Origin: Scatacola_A faecigallinarum
GTDB lineage: Bacteria > Pseudomonadota > Alphaproteobacteria > RF32 > CAG-239
Reading direction: 5' to 3'
Assembly (NCBI GenBank): GCA_018713605.1
Contig: DVOM01000019.1
Location: forward strand, 1-31,019
Length of the DNA: 31,019 nucleotides
In this document: piece after piece, positions 7,982 through 16,594 of the stretch
How positions within the stretch are numbered: position 1 is the stretch's first letter
Layout: every line of letters starts with the position of its first letter
The notes under the pieces: generated by a model
Database searches by the model: none
Told to the model about the DNA's origin: nothing
Seen by the model: the letters and a program-made list of their open reading frames with translations, nothing else
Translations under genes and position numbers: made by a program

Positions 7982-9115
7982 ATGACCTGTCCCTATGCCG
8001 AAATCTGCGGCGGCTGCCTGCGACGCGGGATGTCCGAAGAACAGTACCGGGAAACCAAGACGGCGGCATTCCGGCGGATTCTTTCCGGCATAAAGGCGGA
8101 TTTTGCCTTTGGTGAGCCGGTGTTTGTCGCCGACGGTACCCGCCGCCGCGCCGCCATGGCTTTTCGTCGCCGTAAGGGCAAAGTTACGCTCGGTTTTAAC
8201 GAAGCGGCCAGCGGCAATGTTGTCGACTGCGAAACCTGTGCCTTGTTGACGCCGAAACTGAATGCCGCGCTTCCTGATGTCCGCCGCCTTTTGACCGAGG
8301 TCTGTGCTCTGCCTTTTACCGAAAGAAAAAAAGGCAGAAAAGCGGTACCGGTTTTTCTTGATGGCGGCGACGTCTGGCTTTGCGAAGCCGACAACGGCAC
8401 CGACGTCGTTCTGGAGTTTGACCGTCCTCTGGAACTGGGGCATCGGATGGCGGTGTTTGAGCTGGCGCAGGGTTTTGAAGGCATTATCCGTATTTCGCAT
8501 CGCCGCCGGCCTGACGCCGAAGCTGAGCCGGTCGTCGAAAAAAACGCGCCTTATGTCAAAATTGCCGATACTTTCGTTTATATTCCGGCCGGGACTTTTC
8601 TGCAGCCGTCCCGCGAAGGCGAGCAGGTGCTTGTTTCTCTGGTGCTGAAATATCTGGGCGAAACTTCCGGACGCATTGCTGATTTGTTTTGCGGCGTCGG
8701 AACTTTTTCATATCCGCTGGCCCGCAATCCGGCCAACCGGGTTCTGGCTGTCGATTCGTCCGAGCGTCTGCTGGAGGGTTTCCGCCGTACCGTCAACAAA
8801 AACATGATTCCCAATATTGAAATTGCTGCCAAAAACCTGTTTAAATATCCGCTTGATGCAACAGAACTCAAGGGTTTCAACGCGGTCGTCTTTGATCCGC
8901 CGCGAGCCGGTGCCGCAGCGCAGACCGCACGGCTGGCCGCTTTGCCTGTCGGCGAAAGACCGGAAAAAATCATTGCCGTTTCCTGTAATCCGGGAACATT
9001 TGTCAACGATGCCAATACGCTGGTTTCTGCCGGATACAAACTCGTCGAAGTGACCATGGTCGACCAGTTCGTCTATTCTGACCACAGCGAGCTCGTTGCC
9101 TTGTTTACAAAATAA
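7982..9115 (+). CDS. Class I SAM-dependent RNA m5U methyltransferase (TrmA/RlmC/RlmD family)
   Basis: Methylates a uridine at C5 in RNA, most likely 23S rRNA. The 377-residue protein starts with a cysteine cluster (C3, C9, C12, with C83 and C86 following) that in this family binds a 4Fe-4S cluster. It then has a Rossmann fold with DLFCGVGTF (SAM-binding motif I, near 230), DPPRAG (D305 onward) and SCNPGT with the catalytic cysteine C335. There is no room for an N-terminal TRAM domain, so it is shorter than E. coli RlmD. Which uridine is modified cannot be told from the sequence. It begins 2 nt after the diguanylate cyclase stop and has only a distant GAGGA, which suggests translational coupling. 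Confidence 0.9.
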   Translation: MTCPYAEICGGCLRRGMSEEQYRETKTAAFRRILSGIKADFAFGEPVFVADGTRRRAAMAFRRRKGKVTLGFNEAASGNVVDCETCALLTPKLNAALPDVRRLLTEVCALPFTERKKGRKAVPVFLDGGDVWLCEADNGTDVVLEFDRPLELGHRMAVFELAQGFEGIIRISHRRRPDAEAEPVVEKNAPYVKIADTFVYIPAGTFLQPSREGEQVLVSLVLKYLGETSGRIADLFCGVGTFSYPLARNPANRVLAVDSSERLLEGFRRTVNKNMIPNIEIAAKNLFKYPLDATELKGFNAVVFDPPRAGAAAQTARLAALPVGERPEKIIAVSCNPGTFVNDANTLVSAGYKLVEVTMVDQFVYSDHSELVALFTK

Positions 9116-9132
9116 ACGGCTTTGGGTATAGT
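9104..9132 (+). promoter_or_regulatory. Promoter of the small lipoprotein gene
   Basis: TTTACA, 17-nt spacer, TATAGT. The -35 box overlaps the last codons of the methyltransferase gene. It lies about 29 nt before the lipoprotein ATG at 9161. Confidence 0.6.
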
Positions 9133-9160
9133 GGAAACAGTTATTAACGGAAAGAATAAA

Positions 9161-9679
9161 ATGCGTTGCCGAATTTTTGCCTTTGTTCTTGTTTTTTTTG
9201 CCGCGGCCTGCCGGTTAGGCGGTTCGGACGATATGATGTGCCCGCGAGTGGTTATCCCGCGCGATACGGCCTACCTGACTCAGATTGTCAATTATCGCGA
9301 AGAGTTCCAGATTTCATTGGTCGGCTACGAAGGGCACTGCTATTTTGACACCCGCGTCAACCGCGACAAGGCGGTAATTAATCCGGTGTTCAAAATCAAA
9401 CGTCTGCGCCGGAGCGACGAAACCGACGTCCATTTCGCCTATTATACCGAAACCGTCAAAGGGCCGCCGGCTTACCTTGGCAAAAAGACCTATTACATGG
9501 CGGTTGCCGTTCCCGCGGACGAAACGGAAATGACCTATACCGCGCCGAGCGTCGAAGTGAAAATTCCCCCGGAGATGAAATACGAATTCGACATTAATCT
9601 CGGCCTGGTCATCAGTCCCGAAGAGGCAAAATATAACCGGCGCACTTTCGACGTCGATTATCGTTATGTTGACGAATAG
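9161..9679 (+). CDS. Predicted lipoprotein of unknown function
   Basis: A 172-residue protein. The ATG at 9161 has GGAAAG about 7 nt upstream and gives a compact signal peptide ending AAAC at about residue 16, a plausible lipobox; a longer in-frame start 39 nt earlier would bury the signal peptide. The mature part is mostly beta-rich with many charged residues and a pair of extra cysteines (in MMCPR and GHCYF). I do not recognise the family. Transketolase starts 30 nt after its stop on the same strand and may be co-transcribed. Confidence 0.75.
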   Translation: MRCRIFAFVLVFFAAACRLGGSDDMMCPRVVIPRDTAYLTQIVNYREEFQISLVGYEGHCYFDTRVNRDKAVINPVFKIKRLRRSDETDVHFAYYTETVKGPPAYLGKKTYYMAVAVPADETEMTYTAPSVEVKIPPEMKYEFDINLGLVISPEEAKYNRRTFDVDYRYVDE

Positions 9680-9709
9680 TTTTTCAAAAAAATTGAGGAG
9701 TAGATACCA

Positions 9710-11686
9710 ATGAATTTTTTCAGTGACAAAAAACTGCCCGAAATGGCCAATGCCATACGCTTTCTGAGTGCCGACGCAATCGAAAAGTCAAAATCCGGAC
9801 ACCCCGGAATGCCGTTGGGCATGGCCGATGTTGCCGCGGTTTTGTTTTCAAAGTTCATCAAAGTCAATCCGGCGGAACCGCGCTGGTTTGACCGCGACCG
9901 CTTTGTCCTTTCGGCCGGTCACGGTTCTATGCTGCTTTATTCGCTGCTGTATCTGCTCGGTTATGAGGATATTAATGTTGATGACCTGCGCAATTTCCGC
10001 CAGCTCGGTGCCAAGACGGCCGGACATCCGGAATACGGGCATCTGGCCGGAATTGACATGACAACGGGTCCGCTGGGGCAGGGCATTTCCTCGGCGGTAG
10101 GCATGGCGCTGGCCGAACGGATTGTCAACGCCAGATTCGGCGATGAACTCTGCTCGCATTATACCTATGTCATCAACGGTGACGGCTGCCTGATGGAAGG
10201 CATTTCCGAAGAAGCCGTTTCCTTGGCCGGCCATCTGGGCTTAAACAAACTGATCGTTTTCTGGGACAATAACAATATTACGATTGACGGTACGGTCGAC
10301 AAAGCCAACTCTACGGATCAGATTAAGCGTTTTCAGGCGGTCGGCTGGAATACGATTGAAATTGACGGCCATGATTATGCGCAGATTGAACGGGCGATTT
10401 TGCAGGCACAGAAAGCCGGACAACCGACCCTGATTGCCTGTAAAACCAAAATCGGTTATGGTGCCCCGACCAAATGCGGCACCTCCAAATGCCACGGTTC
10501 GCCGCTTGGGGCTGAAGAAATTGCCGCCATGCGCAAGGCTCTGAACTGGAATTATGAGCCTTTTGAAGTTCCCGAAGATATTTTGGCCGCCTGGCGCGAA
10601 GCCGGCCGCCGCAGCGTCGCGGCTTATCAGGCCTGGAATAAAAAAGCCGTTGCCGCCGGCGAAACGTTTCTTGACTACATCAATGACCGTTTGCCCGAAA
10701 ACTGGGACAAGGCCTTAAACGAGCTTAAGGAAAAATCTATAGCCGAAGGTACCAAAGTTGCCACCCGCAAAGCGTCGCAGCTCTGTCTGCAAGCGATTGT
10801 GCCGCATATTCCGCAGATTGTCGGCGGTTCGGCGGATTTGGCCGCTTCCAACCTGACTTTCGTGGAGGGAATGAAAACCGTTGTCCGCGGCGACTATAAC
10901 GGCAACAACGTCATGTACGGCATTCGCGAACATGCGATGGGCGCGGTAATGAACGGCATGGCGCTGCATGGCGGCGTAATTCCCTACGGCGGCACGTTCT
11001 TCGTCTTCTCCGATTATATGCGTCCGGCCATGCGTTTGGCGGCTTTGATGGGCGTTCGGGTCATTTATGTCCTGACCCATGATTCTATAGGCGTCGGCGA
11101 GGACGGCCCGACCCATCAGCCGGTTGAACATCTGGCGTCTTATCGCTGCATGCCCAATATTCTCACTTTCCGTCCCTGCGACGTAGTTGAAACGGCCGAA
11201 GCCTGGCAGTTGGCGCTGGAAGAAGAACATACGCCGAGTATTCTGGCTTTAACCCGCCAGAATCTGCCGATGTTGCGCGAGTCTGCCGAATTGAACCGCA
11301 CGGCTCGCGGCGGCTATATTATCCGCGGCGACAGGGATAACCGTCAGGCAACGCTGATAGCGACCGGTTCCGAAGTTTCTTTAGCCGTTGCTGCCCGAGA
11401 TAAGTTAAAAGAAGAAGGAATTGAGGTCGCGGTCGTTTCCATGCCCTGCACCGAACTGTTTGACAAACAGCCGATAGACTATCAGGAGGAAATTCTCGGA
11501 ACTGCGCCGCGTATTGCCGTTGAGGCCGCTTCCAAATTCGGCTGGGAAAAATATGTCGGCCTGCATGGCGACATTATCGGTATGGACGGTTTCGGCGCTT
11601 CCGGTCCGGCAGAACAGCTGTATGAGTACTTTGGCATTACTGTGGACGAAGTTGTCGACAGCGTTAAAAATCTGCTCAAAAAGTAA
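9710..11686 (+). CDS. tkt: Transketolase
   Basis: A thiamine-diphosphate enzyme that moves two-carbon units between sugar phosphates in the non-oxidative pentose phosphate pathway. The 658 residues match the usual family length of about 660. Visible motifs are GHPGMPLG near the N-terminus, AGHGSMLLY (H71), GPLGQGISSAVG, the ThDP/metal-binding GDGCLMEGISEEA with WDNNNITIDG, and in the pyrimidine domain IREHAMG and DSIGVGEDGPTHQPVEHL. GAGGAG lies 9 nt before the ATG. It follows a small lipoprotein gene and ends at a two-way terminator. Unlike many Alphaproteobacteria, no gap or pgk gene follows; fba and rpe are further along in the window. Confidence 0.97.
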   Translation: MNFFSDKKLPEMANAIRFLSADAIEKSKSGHPGMPLGMADVAAVLFSKFIKVNPAEPRWFDRDRFVLSAGHGSMLLYSLLYLLGYEDINVDDLRNFRQLGAKTAGHPEYGHLAGIDMTTGPLGQGISSAVGMALAERIVNARFGDELCSHYTYVINGDGCLMEGISEEAVSLAGHLGLNKLIVFWDNNNITIDGTVDKANSTDQIKRFQAVGWNTIEIDGHDYAQIERAILQAQKAGQPTLIACKTKIGYGAPTKCGTSKCHGSPLGAEEIAAMRKALNWNYEPFEVPEDILAAWREAGRRSVAAYQAWNKKAVAAGETFLDYINDRLPENWDKALNELKEKSIAEGTKVATRKASQLCLQAIVPHIPQIVGGSADLAASNLTFVEGMKTVVRGDYNGNNVMYGIREHAMGAVMNGMALHGGVIPYGGTFFVFSDYMRPAMRLAALMGVRVIYVLTHDSIGVGEDGPTHQPVEHLASYRCMPNILTFRPCDVVETAEAWQLALEEEHTPSILALTRQNLPMLRESAELNRTARGGYIIRGDRDNRQATLIATGSEVSLAVAARDKLKEEGIEVAVVSMPCTELFDKQPIDYQEEILGTAPRIAVEAASKFGWEKYVGLHGDIIGMDGFGASGPAEQLYEYFGITVDEVVDSVKNLLKK

Positions 11687-11690
11687 AATA

Positions 11691-11714
11691 AAGCCCCGGG
11701 TTTCTGGGGCTTTT
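11691..11714. terminator. Bidirectional terminator between tkt and cysteine-rich gene 2
   Basis: AAGCCCC-8 nt-GGGGCTT stem with TTTT on the plus side and A-rich sequence on the other. It lies between two converging genes and can serve both. Confidence 0.8.
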
Positions 11715-11724
11715 ATCGTTGCGG

Positions 11725-12708
11725 CTAATAGTCGCAGGCATATTCCGCACCGTTATGGCTTGGCGTTTTGCCGGCGTCGACACCGTTGCCGAATGGACCG
11801 AAATCAGGACCGACACACCCCACAAATCTGATTGAGGCGCCGGCAGCAACGCATTCGGCTTTTCCCGGATGATTGTTGCAATTATATCCGACAATGCTGT
11901 AGCAGGTTTCATAATCGCAGCTTCCCGGCAGACAGCACCAAAATCCGAGACGTCTGTTTACGGGTGCGCTCGGACAGCTCTTCGAACAGTAGCCGCTTCT
12001 GTATATCCCGCCGACGGAAGAACAGGCGTTTTCGGAAGGGCAGGAATAAGGGAAGTAATCGCTGCTGCAGTAAGTGCTGCAACGAGAACTGTCCGCGGAA
12101 CAAACGCTTCCTTCGCAGTACTGCCAGCTTCCACCGCATTCATAATAACCGGGACAAGGGTCGCAGTTCTCGCAGGCCGAATATTTTGCGGTTGAACCGG
12201 AATAACAGATTGAAGCGCCCGCAGCCGCGCCGCATTCGCAGGTGCTGTACCCGGAGCAGGGATTTTCCTTGCAGGTTATGTAAGAAGAGTCGTAAGGGCA
12301 TGTTCTGTCGGTTATGTACCCGCTCGGACATGAAGTTTCGGTAAAGCCGGCTTCCTTGCAGGCGCGCACTTTGTCTTCGACACATTTTGCAAAATAGGTG
12401 CCGTTGTAGGGGCATTGTCCGGAAGGATAAGCGGGGAGGGAACAGGAAGTGACGGAATACCCTTCGTTTTTGCATTGTTGCACGGTATCAACTTTATAAT
12501 CGTCATCGCCTTTACCGAAACCCGCGTCGCCGCAGTCGCCGGCGCCGAGAAAACAGACGGAGGCGAGTTTAAGTGAAGCAGGAATATCGGATATGGGCTC
12601 CAACTCGATAGGTGTGTATGTGTGTGTATGTGAAGGAAAGTCGGGAGCGGCCACGGAAACGGCCGGTACCAGCAGTAGAGTTGCAGAAGATAAAAGCAGA
12701 TTTCGCAT
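11725..12708 (-). CDS. Cysteine-rich secreted repeat protein (family member 2)
   Basis: A 327-residue protein, probably exported, of unknown function. It begins with a signal peptide (hydrophobic to about residue 20, ending SVAA) and GGGAG lies 7 nt before the ATG. It shares with the protein at 94-1056 an HTHT-type linker, VCFLGAGDCGDAGF, DTVQQCKNEGYSVTSC and CPYNG-x-Y-x2-C blocks, then has a further unit CKEAGFTETSCPSGY...CPYDSSYITC. The C-terminal half is different: it is cysteine-dense (CSTYCSSDYFPYSC and others) and ends in an acidic segment. The common N-terminal half plus variable C-terminal half suggests a shared export or anchoring part with differing outer parts. Its promoter is at 12755-12783. 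Confidence 0.85.
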   Translation of the reverse strand: MRNLLLSSATLLLVPAVSVAAPDFPSHTHTYTPIELEPISDIPASLKLASVCFLGAGDCGDAGFGKGDDDYKVDTVQQCKNEGYSVTSCSLPAYPSGQCPYNGTYFAKCVEDKVRACKEAGFTETSCPSGYITDRTCPYDSSYITCKENPCSGYSTCECGAAAGASICYSGSTAKYSACENCDPCPGYYECGGSWQYCEGSVCSADSSRCSTYCSSDYFPYSCPSENACSSVGGIYRSGYCSKSCPSAPVNRRLGFWCCLPGSCDYETCYSIVGYNCNNHPGKAECVAAGASIRFVGCVGPDFGPFGNGVDAGKTPSHNGAEYACDY

Positions 12709-12754
12709 GATCGTTCTCCCGAAAGTTCAGAATTGAAGTCCATATCTGAATATC

Positions 12755-12783
12755 AGGATACACTGATTTGGCAAAAGAGTCAA
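12755..12783 (-). promoter_or_regulatory. Sigma-70-type promoter of cysteine-rich gene 2
   Basis: Minus strand: TTGACT, 17-nt spacer, TATCCT, identical hexamers to the promoter at 1164-1192. It lies in the block 12747-12820 that matches 1156-1229 at about 66 of 74 positions by eye, without gaps. It lies about 47 nt before the start codon. Confidence 0.75.
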
Positions 12784-12885
12784 CTATTAATGAAACTACA
12801 TTTTTTTCTGTCTACCAATAGTGAGGGTGGATTTATTTCCCGCAAACAGGATGACGGCGGCAGAATTTTAACCAGAGCCGCAAAG

Positions 12886-14100
12886 TTAACGGCTGCGGGA
12901 CAGAAAACGTCTGCTGTCCTGTGTTCGGGCGGCGTTTCTCTGTGTAATAATGACGGTGTCTTCGCCCTGAATCTTGCTGGCTGCGGCCGCCTGAACATAT
13001 TCTTCGCTTTTGCAGGCTTTTTTGTAAAGCGTATACCCGTCTTTAAACGTTGTTTTGGCATAGGCCTGCAGCGTTTTTTTGAAATTGTCGCTGATGTCTG
13101 CGTCTTTTTCCAAAAAACGGGCAAAATTAATGGTTGCGGTCTTTTCGCTGCCGTCTGGTTCGACGAGCGTCAGGTCGAAGCTGTAACATTTTTTCAGCCT
13201 GCGCATATATTCGGCATTATGTTTTTTAGCCGCGTCAAGCGTCAGGGCTTTTTCCCGGATTCGATACGGAAAAGATTTGTGAAACCATTTTTCCGCCATT
13301 TTGCGATGGGCTTTTTCATAGTAGTCTTGAAAAGTTTTTTGCCACCAGTCGCTCATGCCGTTGACAATCAGCGACAGTTCTTCTTTGGCGGGAACTTTGG
13401 AAATATTCGGTTCGATGCGGCCGTTTTTAAGCGCCTGGACATAAAAGCCGAAACGGTTTCCGAATGAACGAAAGTCCTTGGTTTGCAAATATTTTTGTCT
13501 CATTTCGAGCAATTCGGAAATCTGCGCGGATATTTCGTCGTGAATGCAGATTTTGGCAAACTGCAGCAGACTGATGCCGAAGTCCTTGATACCTTTGGCA
13601 TCGTTCATTTCGTGTGTGCCCTCGTGAATGGCGCAGGATTTGATTCTGCTTTTGCTGTTGTAAACCGCGGCAGTTCGTTTTTCTCTCCGGTAGGTTTGCC
13701 TGTCCATGCCGGCAGAATCGACGACAAAATATTTCAGCGCGATTGTTTTGGTTTCGGAAACGTAGCCGCCCAAGGTTCTGAAGTTTCTTTTCAGATAGGC
13801 GGTATCAACAATAACCGTATCGACCTTGTATTTTACCTCGCGGAAGTTTTCGGGAACATTGCTCAAAACAACCGCTTCGCCGTTGAATGCGGCGTCGACG
13901 GCCGGCGAAGCCGTGTCCAACGGAAATTTCGTCTTGTAGTCGGAAACGTCGGCGCCCTGCGGCGATTGAACCGCCGCTGCCGAAAACAGGGTCATAATCG
14001 AGCCGATGACAAAAGTGTCGGCAACCCTCAACCGGTTTTTTCTTTGCAAAAGCCAGTTCTTGATTCTTTGTTTTGCCGGTTTGCCGTTCTCCCGTTTCAT
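12886..14100 (-). CDS. Membrane-anchored HExxH protein, putative metallopeptidase
   Basis: A 404-residue protein with a basic N-terminus, one hydrophobic segment at about 26-44, and an extracytoplasmic domain. H159-E-G-T-H163 is an HExxH zinc-binding motif, and E189 in IHDEISAQ, 26 residues on, is a plausible third ligand, which would make it gluzincin-like. The segment after this is helical and ends in a basic tail. It aligns by eye with the protein at 20757-21938, which lacks these residues. I start it at ATG 14100 (GGGGA about 6 nt upstream); an earlier in-frame start at 14151 would add 17 residues. It could belong to one of the putative-metallopeptidase DUF families, but I cannot name it with confidence. 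Proteolytic activity is inferred only. Confidence 0.78.
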   Translation of the reverse strand: MKRENGKPAKQRIKNWLLQRKNRLRVADTFVIGSIMTLFSAAAVQSPQGADVSDYKTKFPLDTASPAVDAAFNGEAVVLSNVPENFREVKYKVDTVIVDTAYLKRNFRTLGGYVSETKTIALKYFVVDSAGMDRQTYRREKRTAAVYNSKSRIKSCAIHEGTHEMNDAKGIKDFGISLLQFAKICIHDEISAQISELLEMRQKYLQTKDFRSFGNRFGFYVQALKNGRIEPNISKVPAKEELSLIVNGMSDWWQKTFQDYYEKAHRKMAEKWFHKSFPYRIREKALTLDAAKKHNAEYMRRLKKCYSFDLTLVEPDGSEKTATINFARFLEKDADISDNFKKTLQAYAKTTFKDGYTLYKKACKSEEYVQAAAASKIQGEDTVIITQRNAARTQDSRRFLSRSR

Positions 14101-14198
14101 CTCCAATCCCCGTTTGTTCAAATCATAACATAAGGGGCTGAAAATATCCACAAAATTCGCGAAAATACAGCTCGAAGCAAAAAGATCTGCGGCTTTAA

Positions 14199-14227
14199 TT
14201 TAATGTTAAGCACGGTTTTGTTATAAT
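14199..14227 (+). promoter_or_regulatory. Promoter of dtd
   Basis: Perfect TATAAT (14222-14227) with a weak TTTAAT -35 at 17-nt spacing, about 46 nt before the dtd ATG. Confidence 0.55.
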
Positions 14228-14273
14228 CCGTTGTAGACGTTTAAGAAAAGAAGAATATTTAAGAGATGCGGAC

Positions 14274-14714
14274 ATGAAAGTTCTGGTACAGAGAGTCAAA
14301 CGGGCCGGCGTTGAAGTTGAAGGTAAAATGGTTGCTGCAATTACCGCCGGCCTGCTGGTTTTTGTCGGCGTCGAAAAGGGCGATGCCCGGCCGCAGGCGG
14401 AATATCTGGCAGCCAAGGTGGCCAATCTGCGTATTTTTGAAGACGAGGACCAAAAAATGAATCTGTCGGCGCTGGACGTTGGCGGCGAAATCATCGTCGT
14501 TTCGCAGTTTACGCTGGCCGGCGACTGTACCCGTGGCAATCGCCCGGGATTTGACAATGCCGCGCGCCCCGAAGATGCCAAACCCTTATACGAATATTTT
14601 TCGGATTGTCTGCGTGCCAAAGGCTTGCATGTCGAAAACGGCATTTTTCAGGCCGATATGCAGGTTTCGCTGATAAACGACGGTCCGGTAACTTTTGTTT
14701 TGGAGAAAAAGTAA
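14274..14714 (+). CDS. dtd: D-aminoacyl-tRNA deacylase
   Basis: Hydrolyses D-amino acids mischarged onto tRNA, a quality-control step in translation. The 146-residue length is right for DTD. Signature motifs are present: SQFTLAGD in the middle and NDGPVTFVLE near the C-terminus (the Gly-cisPro pair that enforces chirality). The gene probably has its own promoter at 14199-14227. The next gene starts 1 nt after its stop, so the two are co-transcribed. Confidence 0.96.
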   Translation: MKVLVQRVKRAGVEVEGKMVAAITAGLLVFVGVEKGDARPQAEYLAAKVANLRIFEDEDQKMNLSALDVGGEIIVVSQFTLAGDCTRGNRPGFDNAARPEDAKPLYEYFSDCLRAKGLHVENGIFQADMQVSLINDGPVTFVLEKK

Positions 14715-14715
14715 A

Positions 14716-15525
14716 ATGGCTGATGCAAACAACAATCTGCCGCAGCCGCTGCATAATGCAGCCGGTTCGCTGGCACCGCAGCGTCCGACCGAGTTTGCAG
14801 GCATACTGCGCCTGTTGTCGACACTTTCTTATCAGGACAGGGAACAGATAAGCGCCTATGAACGGCAGGTCTACGACATGCTTCGTTCCAGTCCGCAGAA
14901 TCTTGACGGCCTGGTTGCGTTTCTGCGCATTCAGCTGATGCAGGGCAATCATCAGAAAGCCAAGGCTGTCGCCAACCGGATTTGGGAAATCGGCGGAACT
15001 CTGGATCATGAAGCTGAAAAAAGTTATGTCAACGATCTGCTTAATCTTGGTTTGGTCGAAATGGCCTCGATTCTTCTGCGGCCTTATTTTGAAAAAATGA
15101 GCGCATATGTCGGTGAATACGGCCATCTGTTTTTAAAGTATGCCATTGCCGCCGGACTGCTCAATGTCATTGAGAAAACGGCGGCATTGCTGCCGTCCGT
15201 CGGCGTCCGCAAAGCTCTGACCGATTTTGCCGCTGTATACCGGCACCTGAATTATGCCGACGCGTTTAAGGGAATTCAGCGCTCGGTGCTGGACAATGTC
15301 AGGGACACGCTCTGTGCCTATGAATTTAATCTCTATACCGACCGTGGTTTTACCGATTTGGAAATTTTGCTTTACGTCGGCAACGAAACTCTTGATTATG
15401 AACGTCTGCGCGAGTTTGTCGATCTGCAAGCTTCGGCCGTCTGCTCGGCCAAAGGCGTCAAAAGGCTTAACAATCTGAGCTTTGTGATTCGTCCGGTCGG
15501 CGAATATACTAAGCCGGCCGTTTAG
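14716..15525 (+). CDS. Helical protein of unknown function, co-transcribed with dtd
   Basis: A 269-residue, mostly alpha-helical protein without signal peptide or membrane segment. Several stretches look like helical-repeat (TPR-like) solenoid, for example residues about 60-150 with LVAFLRIQLMQGNHQKAKAV. The ATG at 14716 is 1 nt after the dtd stop, with GGAG about 10 nt upstream; a start 21 nt earlier would overlap dtd and lacks a site. I do not recognise the family. Its 3' end overlaps that of the converging gene at 15509-16594 by 17 nt, and no terminator separates them. Confidence 0.75.
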   Translation: MADANNNLPQPLHNAAGSLAPQRPTEFAGILRLLSTLSYQDREQISAYERQVYDMLRSSPQNLDGLVAFLRIQLMQGNHQKAKAVANRIWEIGGTLDHEAEKSYVNDLLNLGLVEMASILLRPYFEKMSAYVGEYGHLFLKYAIAAGLLNVIEKTAALLPSVGVRKALTDFAAVYRHLNYADAFKGIQRSVLDNVRDTLCAYEFNLYTDRGFTDLEILLYVGNETLDYERLREFVDLQASAVCSAKGVKRLNNLSFVIRPVGEYTKPAV

Positions 15526-16594
15526 TCCCGCCCGGCGTAATGATGTCGGGCAGAGCCTTGTCCGGACGTCTCCGGCGCTCGGCCTGATTTACCTTGTCTT
15601 TGATTTTTTCACCGGCGGCCGTGAACAGTTTTTTCATCAGCCGAAAGGCGACTTCCTGTTCGTTTTCGTCGCTGTTGAACAATACAAAACGGTTCTGATG
15701 CTCTATGACTGAAGATTTTTCGTCCGGAAACTCCGCCTCGACCGAAACGACCATATGCAAACGGTTGGTGCTGGAGTTAATCGGATCAACCTTTGCTTTC
15801 AGAACGTTGGTTCTGATAATGTAGTCGGCAAGATCCCTTTTGTCGGTAATAAAATAATTTTCATCATCGGCAAACATGTCTCTGACCGTTTTGGCATGAA
15901 CCGCGGAAGTACTCTTGTCAAAAAATTCGGTCGGCTCGACATATACCAGGCCGCGCTTGTCGTCCTGCGGCGCCGGTTCAGAAACCGGAAGTGCCGCAAC
16001 AGTGGCGGAACCGGACGCTTGTGCCGCTGCCGCAGGCGGCAGCGCATCGCTTTCCGGCGCCTTGTGCTTGGCAAGTTCGGTCTCGTCCGTAGGCGGAATA
16101 ACCTCCGGTTTGCCGCCCTTGATTTCAGAGTAGCTGGTGTTTACTTCGTTAACGATGTCGGTCATGGTCTCCCTGCCGTCTGCATCCGGCTCGCTTTCCG
16201 TCTGTTCGGCCATGGCCTGCAGAATACTGTCCGGATGAATATAGCCTTCCGCTTCGACGCAGAGTTCTTCGGCGTCCTGTTTGGTTGTGCGCACCGCAAG
16301 ATCCTCAACGGCGTTATCTACCAGATTGTAGACCAGAACATTGTAGTCGTGTTCGTTCATTTCGTCCCGCAGCGCACTTACTTCCGCCGCCGAGCTTACG
16401 GCCAGAAAACTGGCTTTGTCGGTAACACGGACACGGATGGTTGATTTGGCTTCGTTCGGCGTGAATTTTTCGCAGGCCCTGCCGCTGATGCGGATGGCGC
16501 CGTCATCGCTGCGAAAGGCGGCGTCTTCGGCCTTTGCGGCGTTTGCCGCCGCCAGAAGACAAAAAAGATATATGCCGGAACAAAGCAGTTTCAT
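15509..16594 (-). CDS. Secreted two-domain protein of unknown function
   Basis: A 361-residue protein with a Sec signal peptide (about residues 1-22, ending ANAAKA). An N-terminal domain (about 30-125, ISGRACEKFTPNEAKSTIRV onward) recalls the N-terminal domain of FlgT/LPP20-type proteins. A Pro/Ala-rich linker follows (about 165-215), then a C-terminal domain (about 215-340) with LADYIIRTNVLKA, which resembles the CsgG/LpoB-like fold. These family resemblances are impressions, not search results. The start codon follows directly on the stop of the upstream lipoprotein gene (TAAATG), so the two are translationally coupled and likely work together in the envelope. The C-terminus is basic. Confidence 0.75.
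   Translation of the reverse strand: MKLLCSGIYLFCLLAAANAAKAEDAAFRSDDGAIRISGRACEKFTPNEAKSTIRVRVTDKASFLAVSSAAEVSALRDEMNEHDYNVLVYNLVDNAVEDLAVRTTKQDAEELCVEAEGYIHPDSILQAMAEQTESEPDADGRETMTDIVNEVNTSYSEIKGGKPEVIPPTDETELAKHKAPESDALPPAAAAQASGSATVAALPVSEPAPQDDKRGLVYVEPTEFFDKSTSAVHAKTVRDMFADDENYFITDKRDLADYIIRTNVLKAKVDPINSSTNRLHMVVSVEAEFPDEKSSVIEHQNRFVLFNSDENEQEVAFRLMKKLFTAAGEKIKDKVNQAERRRRPDKALPDIITPGGTKRPA

Noticed and set aside
6147..8069. A 640-codon open frame on the minus strand across the diguanylate cyclase
   Set aside because: It is antisense to a gene with intact GGEEF, RxxD and PAS motifs and has no recognisable domain or ribosome site; it is a by-product of codon bias.
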